Below, piece after piece: positions 57,761 through 64,000 of a stretch of DNA of 64,000 nucleotides. Every line of letters starts with the position of its first letter. The stretch's first letter is position 1. This stretch comes from Rhodamnia argentea. Taxonomy: Eukaryota > Streptophyta > Magnoliopsida > Myrtales > Myrtaceae. The notes beneath the pieces are model-generated. The model was not told the origin of the DNA and made no database searches. It saw only the letters and a list, made by a program, of their open reading frames with translations. A program made the translations under genes and the position numbers. The stretch is from assembly GCF_020921035.1 (NCBI RefSeq), contig NC_063157.1, positions 310,001 through 374,000 of the forward strand, in the 5' to 3' direction.

Positions 57761-58810
57761 CCGGAACCGGTGGATTCTAAGACGAGCTCCTTAGTCCTAT
57801 GGTGCCGAATACGGAGGAAGTTTGTCCGGATTAAAATGAGCAGATGTGGAGATTATTTAGGCAGTTAAGACAGGTGGCCATTCAACAATTGCATTTGCAA
57901 CTACCGCCTAAAATTAGGCCATCTTGACCTTGGACACTCGTTTCACCTTCTAGTTTTAGCACCATGTGCAGGATGGTTTTGGACCGTATCTCTTCCGGAC
58001 AATGTCACACCAGACGATGCAAAACTAAGATAACCAAACCAATGTAATGTGACGTGCAGCTTTTGGCAAGTGGATGCAAGCTATGATCCGGGGGGAAAAG
58101 AAATCATCTGGCGATTGGAAGCTAGACATCGAGTAAGTGACTTGACGAGGATAACTAAGCTAGCACACCGGAGTTGGCCGTTGGCACGGCAAGGTGGTGC
58201 CTTACCGCACCGCAGTAAAAGACGGTTCTTTAGTCCGTTCGATACTTAATTTTTTGAAAAGACAAGAAGAGCTTTATTTCCTTAATTGTAAGGAGTAAGT
58301 CGAAAGGGCATTTCCTAGGGTTAAATAATTTTTTTCTTCCAAAACTATCGTTGCTAATTTGTTAGTTTTTCGATTTTTCCCCGCTAAAAACTTTTCATCT
58401 TCTCAGATCAGGCAGCGGCCAGCCTTGACCTGAGGCCGCTTGAACTCAAGCGGTCGTCGGTTGGGGTCACAAGACCCCAAGCGACGGCTGTCGACACCAA
58501 ATCTGACTCCCCGATCGCTAAGCCTTTCGCTGATTTTGAGATATTTTCTATCAAAAAAAAATTAAGAAGGCTTTGCAAAATTTGATTTTTTTCAAATACT
58601 ATTTCTTGTTGATTACGGTATTTATTGATTTTAGGAAGTCACTCAAATCTGCATGCAAACATTTTAGGAAGAGGATGATGATTTGTATGGTGAAATGTTT
58701 GTTAACTAATTGGTCAAAGTAATAGAACGAGTAACTGGCCTAAAAAGAAGATAAAAAGAAGTGTGAATTTTAAGCCTACTCTTTCTAGAGATGAATAAAA
58801 AATTATGGCT
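57761..58810. other. Intergenic, repeat-flavoured spacer
   Basis: No gene is present. A GC-rich patch at about 58405-58510 resembles in style the blocks at 26180-26345 and 45875-45960. The rest is AT-rich. Confidence 0.5.
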
Positions 58811-58816
58811 AAAGAA

Positions 58817-59235
58817 CACTAGAAGTGCTAAAACTTATGTACGACGCTCACTTTAGTACCAAAACTTTCAAAACGATCATTTAAGTGCCAACTTTTAAAA
58901 AAAACGATCACTTAAGTGCCAACTTCTTTTCAAAACGATCATTTCGGTGCCAACTCCAATTTGAGCTGACGTGGCTTGCCGGAAATTCGACACGTGCTAT
59001 TTTTTATTAATATTTGAGTTGACGTGGCTCGGTAGAGTTGACACTAAAGTGATCGTTTTTAAAAAAAAATTGGCACTTAAATGATCGTTTTTAAAAGAAG
59101 TTGGCACTTCAATGATCGTTTTGAAAGTTTTGGCACTGAAGTGATCGTTTTTCAAAAAAATTGGCATTTAAGTGATCGTTTTAAAAGTTTTGACACTAAA
59201 GTGAGCGTCATACACAAATTTTGGCATTTGTAGTG
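58817..59235. mobile_element. CACTA-like non-autonomous element with internal iterated motif
   Basis: The ends are inverted. The left end starts CACTAGAAGTGCTAAAAC, and the complement of the right end starts CACTACAAATGCCAAAAT. Both continue through a shared cgctcactttagt block (about 50 bp). The inside is built from repeats of about 30-40 bp with the words ggcacttaa(g/a)tgatcgttt, in opposite orientation in the two halves. CACTA ends suggest that superfamily, but a 3-bp target duplication is not evident (GAA left, TAT right). No transposase is present. Confidence 0.65.
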
Positions 59236-59414
59236 TATTTAAGCCCAAAAATTATTATCGTTTTAGGTTCAGGATTGAGAATGCAATGAGAAATTCCCTT
59301 TTATTTTGCTGAAAAGAATGCAATTTTCAAGAGATCATCTCGATTTAAAAAATTGGAATCTTTCCATTCAAACCGAATCGTATCATATATATTATATATA
59401 TTTTAAAAGGTTAA

Positions 59415-59762
59415 TATCGCAAAAAATTATACACCTGTGGCAAATTTACCCAATACTAAGTTTTTTAACACAAAAAATCCCAAATCGACGCACCTAAACC
59501 AATTTACCCATTGTAAGTTTCCATTAAATTTTATTGTCAAATTACCGAGTTAGATGACACGTGGTAGTTAACCGGTTTGAGTTTTCACACTCCATTTGTC
59601 ACAAGTGTATTAACGAAGAGTAAATTTGTCACATGTGTCATAGTTTGAGGTTTCTTATAGTAAAAGTTAGATTAATGTACCAGTTTGAGGTTTTTTATGG
59701 TCAAAAAAATAAATTTGAGGTAAATTTATCAAATGTGTATTAGTTTGTTATTTTTTGTGATA
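59415..59762. mobile_element. MITE flanked by TTAA
   Basis: The left end is TATCGCAAAAAAT and the complement of the right end is TATCACAAAAAAT. Similarity continues inward (acacctgtggcaaatttacc against acacatttgataaatttacc). TTAA stands at both sides (59411-59414 and 59763-59766). A TTAA target repeat is typical of piggyBac-type insertion, though chance in AT-rich DNA is possible. It is 348 bp long and non-coding. Confidence 0.65.
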
Positions 59763-60062
59763 TTAATCGTAATAATATAAGTTAGTTGATCGATTTCATT
59801 ACATGTGTATGCTGCTATTTTTGGTCATTAACTATAATTATGTTTAATTATTTGATCTTTGATAATTTTATTTTTATAAGTGTCACAAATAAGTAGTTTT
59901 AGGCACTAGACGGAAAAACAGAAAGGCAGAACACGAAAATACATCCGAACGTACGGTGATGTGCACGTGCACGACACGTGCAGAGCCTTCTCTGCTTCTT
60001 TCTCACAGGCAAGTCACGCATGACAATGACATACATTCATACATATATACAAACGCATACGC

Positions 60063-60063
60063 G

Positions 60064-60095
<32 letters not shown>

Positions 60096-60096
60096 G
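60063..60096. repeat. (TC)n tract in the RAD23 leader
   Basis: TC-rich run with one interruption, about 110-140 bp upstream of the RAD23 ATG, probably within or near the 5' UTR. Confidence 0.8.
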
Positions 60097-60203
60097 GGAC
60101 GACTGAGAGTTCCTAGGGTTCTCTACTTACTTCAATAGCAAGCCAAACTGAAACCGGAATTGCGGTCATTTTGGTCGGATCCCTCTCCAGCTAATTCGCC
60201 GCA

Positions 60204-63200
60204 ATGAAGCTCACCGTGAAGACACTCAAAGGCACTAACTTTGAAATTAAAGTGCAGCCCACCGACACCGTGAGTTTCCTTCTCCCCCACACATTTGTTC
60301 GCAGGATTTTCCATTCCTGCTGCCGGAACGTGGGGTCTTTTTAGTTCCGGTGTTTTCTACCGGAAAATGCGAGCTACAAGACGATTGAGGTTGTTCGTAA
60401 TCTCGAATTCTCGGAAGTCCACGCGGATTATGAGTTTTTACTTAAAAGGATGCCAGAAAGATCGTTTTCCCCCCCCGAATCGGTACAATTGCTGGGTGGG
60501 GACGATGGCTAATTGATGTTTTTGCTAGTAATACATTGATGCACGTGGATTTGCCAGAAGGGTAGTTTGGCCTTGTGATTATTGTCGTTGGTGTTCTGAT
60601 TGAGAGCCCTTTTTTTATCCCGCTGCTAATATAGATAATGGCTGTCAAGAAGAACATTGAAGATATACAGGGAAAGGATAATTACCCGTGTGGGCAGCAG
60701 TTACTGATTCACAATGGTAAGGTATTGAAGGACGAGACCTCATTGGCTGACAACAAGGTCTCTGAAGATGGCTTTCTCGTTGTCATGCTCAGCAAGGTAA
60801 TTCATACCTGCCTTAAGTTTAAGTACATGGAGCAATTTGTATTTTTTTTTATGTTTCATGCGTGTCGCATAGTATTCAATTACGTTACGTTTGGTGTGGT
60901 TGCGACTATAATCTGGCCAATTTTCTTGGTTTGCTTCCTTTTCCTTTTGTTTGAACGGAAGTTCAATTACTGTTTTACCTGAGGATGACACTGGGTAATT
61001 GTAGTCCATCAAACATGGTTTTAGTGAAGTCCAAGATAATGGCTCCATTTAAGTTATCGGGAGATGATAGAATTGGCTGAATTTTCTTTTTGTTTTATTG
61101 AGTGAGGTCTGCCCGATTCGGGTATCTGATGTTCACATCACATGCATTGAGGAAGATTTCCATGGATCGATTTCCTGGAGGGTAGTTAGCGTGTTTATAT
61201 CATGATTTCCGGCTCCGAACTTATATCAGCTGAGCTTGATTTCTAAACTTTGAATGAGATAATGACCAATTTCTTTTGGGTGGGGTAGTCATTTCTGCTG
61301 CAAATTTGCACCATAAGCTTCCTCTGTTGGGATACGACTTCGATAATGATCTTGGTTCTTTTATGTAGGAAGCTGCCAGCCATAGCTACGTTGGCTCATA
61401 CTTGTTGCTGCAGCATAATTTGTGCTATACGTTAAATCTTGATTTCTTTTCTTTCCCCTGACTTGAAATGAATTAAATATCTATAGATATATTTGCATGT
61501 TGTCTTATGTGCTCTTTGCTTTCATTATTCTTAATCAGAACATTATATTACTTTTTTGACTGATCTGACTTGTTATGTCAATGAGCAATATTGGCACTAG
61601 TTTTGTCATTTCCTAGCTCCAGCTTGAAGCTAACCTATGACATCCTTCTTTCTTTTTTTCACCATTTTGTTTAACAGAGCAAGATTTCAGGCTCTGGCAC
61701 TTCGTCCACACAGGTATACTCTTGACTGTCTTCCTTTTCTTCAGATAGTGTTGTGATTCAGGTCTTGGTATATAAAAGATTTTATTTTGTTTGGTCAAAA
61801 CAGCCTGCTTCTACCACTGCAGCAACCTCTGCAGTGGTTGCTGCAACCTCTGCACCAACCTCTGCACCAACCACTGCACCGACCATTGCACCAACTTCTA
61901 ACCCTTCTCCAGCATCTGAAGCCCCTGTGCAAGCACCGTAAGATAACATTTGCTCTACAGTAATGTTTTGTTAAGCTTTCGAAGCAGTCTCATACCCTCT
62001 TTGTGTTTACAGTCCTTCAAAGAGCACATCCACTTCAGAAGGGTCAACAGCTAAGTATGGGAGATCTCTCTCTATTTTAAACTCTGATTCCTTTAATATT
62101 GCAAACTCATATACATTGTGGTTGGTGACATGCAAAATTAAATATACTTGTGAATGAGCTGCTTTCATGGTATTGGTGGCGATACCAGCTGGTATTCTGG
62201 CATTATCAAGGACTTCCCGAGATTAATTCCTGTGAAGCTAGTTAATGTTGGTACAAGCGTTAAAATGAGTTAATATCCAGATTGTTGAAGATTATTGTAA
62301 GACAACATGGCTTTGCGTTTTATGCTACTTTGGTTCAGTCATAGCTCGTTGCTTGTCTTGCTCATAGCATGCTGAGAGACTGCTAGATAGTTTAAAGTGG
62401 TTTCATGTTAAAATTCAATAGAAAAGAAGCTGAATTTGAATGATTTAGCATCTCCTTGAAATACAACATAGGTAGTTTGAGGATCAGTTCTGAAAGTTGA
62501 GGAGCAAATGTGGAATAAATAATCAAGTTTGCTGTCCGTTTTGGCCAAGCAGAATAAGTTATAATAGGTGGAATGATAATGGGGAAGGCAATAGGGTGGT
62601 AAATTCATACTGGTGAGAGAATATGCGGAGGTAGTGATCGGTGACATAGTTGACTTACGATTGCCTTATCAGAGGATTACCTGATTACTTGTAATTTGTT
62701 GCAGTGTCCCTGCTGACGCCTACAGTCAAGCTGCTTCCCATTTAGTTGCTGGCAATAATCTGGAGGAAAGCATCCAGCAAATAATGGACATGGGTGGTGG
62801 GACCTGGGACAGAGATACGGTTGTACGTGCTCTCCGAGCTGCATACAATAATCCAGAGCGAGCAGTGGATTATCTATATTCCGTATGTCAATCAGGCCGA
62901 TGATGGTTTTGCTCTATATTTATTCTTCAATCGTTTCTAATGTCTTCCTATTTTCAGGGTATACCGGAATCAGCTGAAATCGCTGTACCTGGGGCTCATT
63001 ATCCTGCTAGTCAGGCAAATGAAGCAGGTGCAGCACCGCCTGCACCTGCATCTGGTGCACCTAATACATCTCCTTTGAATTTGTTTCCCCAGGTAAATTT
63101 CATTTTCTTAGTGTGCCTGGATAATTTAGGGTTCGGAAGAACAATAGTTTCCCAAAGTAAATTGTTTTGCAGGAAGCACTCTCAAGTGCTGGTGGTGGTG

Positions 63201-63852
63201 GACTTGGGACGCTTGATTTTCTTCGAAACAATCAACAGGTATCGTTACTGTTGAGCATTGCTTAATGTATAAAAAGTACTTGTAGTTTTAGTTTTAAGAG
63301 CTGAAGCTTTAGGATTTTCTTTTTCACTTGTCTATATTTTGTCCAGTTGGGGGAGCCTAAGAAAAATAAAATTTAGGTTGACATCATGTGTAAGCTTTGT
63401 GCATTTATATACTGGATATCAAACACCGAACGTTGGTCATGTGGAGTTCGTCCTTTTCTTTTTAAAAAAAAAAGGTTTCTATAGGTACAAATATGTATTA
63501 TACTTATGGGTAATTGTGGATTAGGTGTTAGGATCTTTGAAGTGGTCTGATATAATTCTTTCTTTTCCTTTTGCATTTTAGTTCCAAGCATTGCGTTCTA
63601 TGGTGCAAGCAAATCCCCAGATTTTGCAGGTCTGAATTAGCTATTTTCTTGTTTGCTTTATCCTTATTGGACACGGCTCTAGTAAAGTAATTTTTGTAAG
63701 TTAATGACGCTGGATGCGATCTACTTTTGTGCTTGATAACAGCCCATGCTTCAGGAACTTGGAAAGCAAAACCCTCAGCTTTTACGATTGATACAAGAGC
63801 ACCATGCAGAGTTTCTTCAGTTGATAAATGAACCACTTGATGGGTCCGAAGG
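60204..63852 (+). CDS. RAD23: Ubiquitin receptor RAD23 (RAD23C/D-like), 3' end outside window
   Basis: Ten exons join in frame to about 325 residues: 60204-60269, 60635-60796, 61678-61713, 61804-61937, 62013-62054, 62705-62882, 62958-63092, 63173-63238, 63582-63629 and 63743-63852. The UBL domain (1-76) begins [20 protein letters not shown] and includes [20 protein letters not shown]. An Ala/Pro/Thr linker follows ([20 protein letters not shown]). UBA1 (about 160-203) has [20 protein letters not shown], and the XPC-binding/STI1-like region has [20 protein letters not shown]. The second UBA should lie beyond the window. RAD23 shuttles ubiquitylated proteins to the proteasome and partners XPC/RAD4 in nucleotide-excision repair. 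All introns are GT-AG. The donor at 63853 is clear, so the gene continues. Confidence 0.97.
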
Positions 63853-64000
63853 GTAAGTTATAGATGTCCAAGTGACCGGGCTCGTGTAGGTCTTCTTTTG
63901 TGAGATTAGAATGCAACACCCAAATGCCGGGAGTCCAGATGATACCCTGATTTTTTTAGATTAGCCCACTCTCTCCTTGCTCACCTACAATTAAAAAGTG
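63853..64000 (+). other. RAD23 intron 10, continuing past the window
   Basis: Starts with a good donor (gtaagt). No coding sequence for UBA2 is visible before the edge. Confidence 0.85.

Overview
This is plant nuclear DNA, most likely from a woody eudicot. The genes are intron-rich with GT-AG borders, and families confined to or typical of land plants are present (GLR2-type glutamate receptor-like channels, ACR11, a Rubisco activase-like protein, FLA, CAX, MKK4/5). Intergenic DNA carries MITEs and microsatellites. The style of the repeats makes me think of Myrtaceae (Eucalyptus or a relative), but that is an impression and not proven. No bacterial or viral system was found.

Layout, left to right. 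1-1183 (-): a UDP-glycosyltransferase cut by the window edge exactly after its PSPG box. 2.6-19.4 kb: a tandem array of GLR2-type channel genes. Copy A (4161-8229) is disabled by two single-base indels. Copy B (14667-18757) is intact. Between them lie a decayed O-fucosyltransferase fragment, a third GLR remnant (C-terminal end plus 3' flank only) and a broken membrane-protein gene. 20.3-22.1 kb: spliceosomal SmE. 23.2-25.3 kb (-): a HOTHEAD/mandelonitrile-lyase-like GMC oxidoreductase. 25.3-30.7 kb: repeat-rich DNA without genes, including a Mutator-type MITE. 30.7-31.75 kb: an intronless MKK4/5-like MAP kinase kinase with an apparent one-base frameshift in a ten-C run. 34.9-38.7 kb: a vacuolar CAX cation/H+ exchanger (11 coding exons). 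40.7-43.9 kb: the plastid ACT-domain protein ACR11 (10 exons, one GC-AG intron). 45.2-45.7 kb: a small LEA-like gene. 46.25-50.9 kb: a Rubisco activase-like AAA+ protein (12 exons, one of only 10 nt). 54.0-55.3 kb: a 92-aa plant protein of unknown function. 56.5-57.7 kb (-): a fasciclin-like arabinogalactan protein. 58.8-59.8 kb: two terminal-inverted-repeat elements. 60.2-63.85 kb onward: RAD23, running off the right edge.

The genes are independent housekeeping or signalling loci and do not form a pathway cluster. The most informative biology is the GLR array (duplication, decay and a captured gene fragment), the CAX intron with a duplicated splice acceptor and a solo LTR, and two probable reading-frame lesions at homopolymers (MKK and GLR A) that may be either assembly errors or real. 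Exon borders were derived by hand from splice signals and reading phase. Every multi-exon model listed as intact closes in frame.
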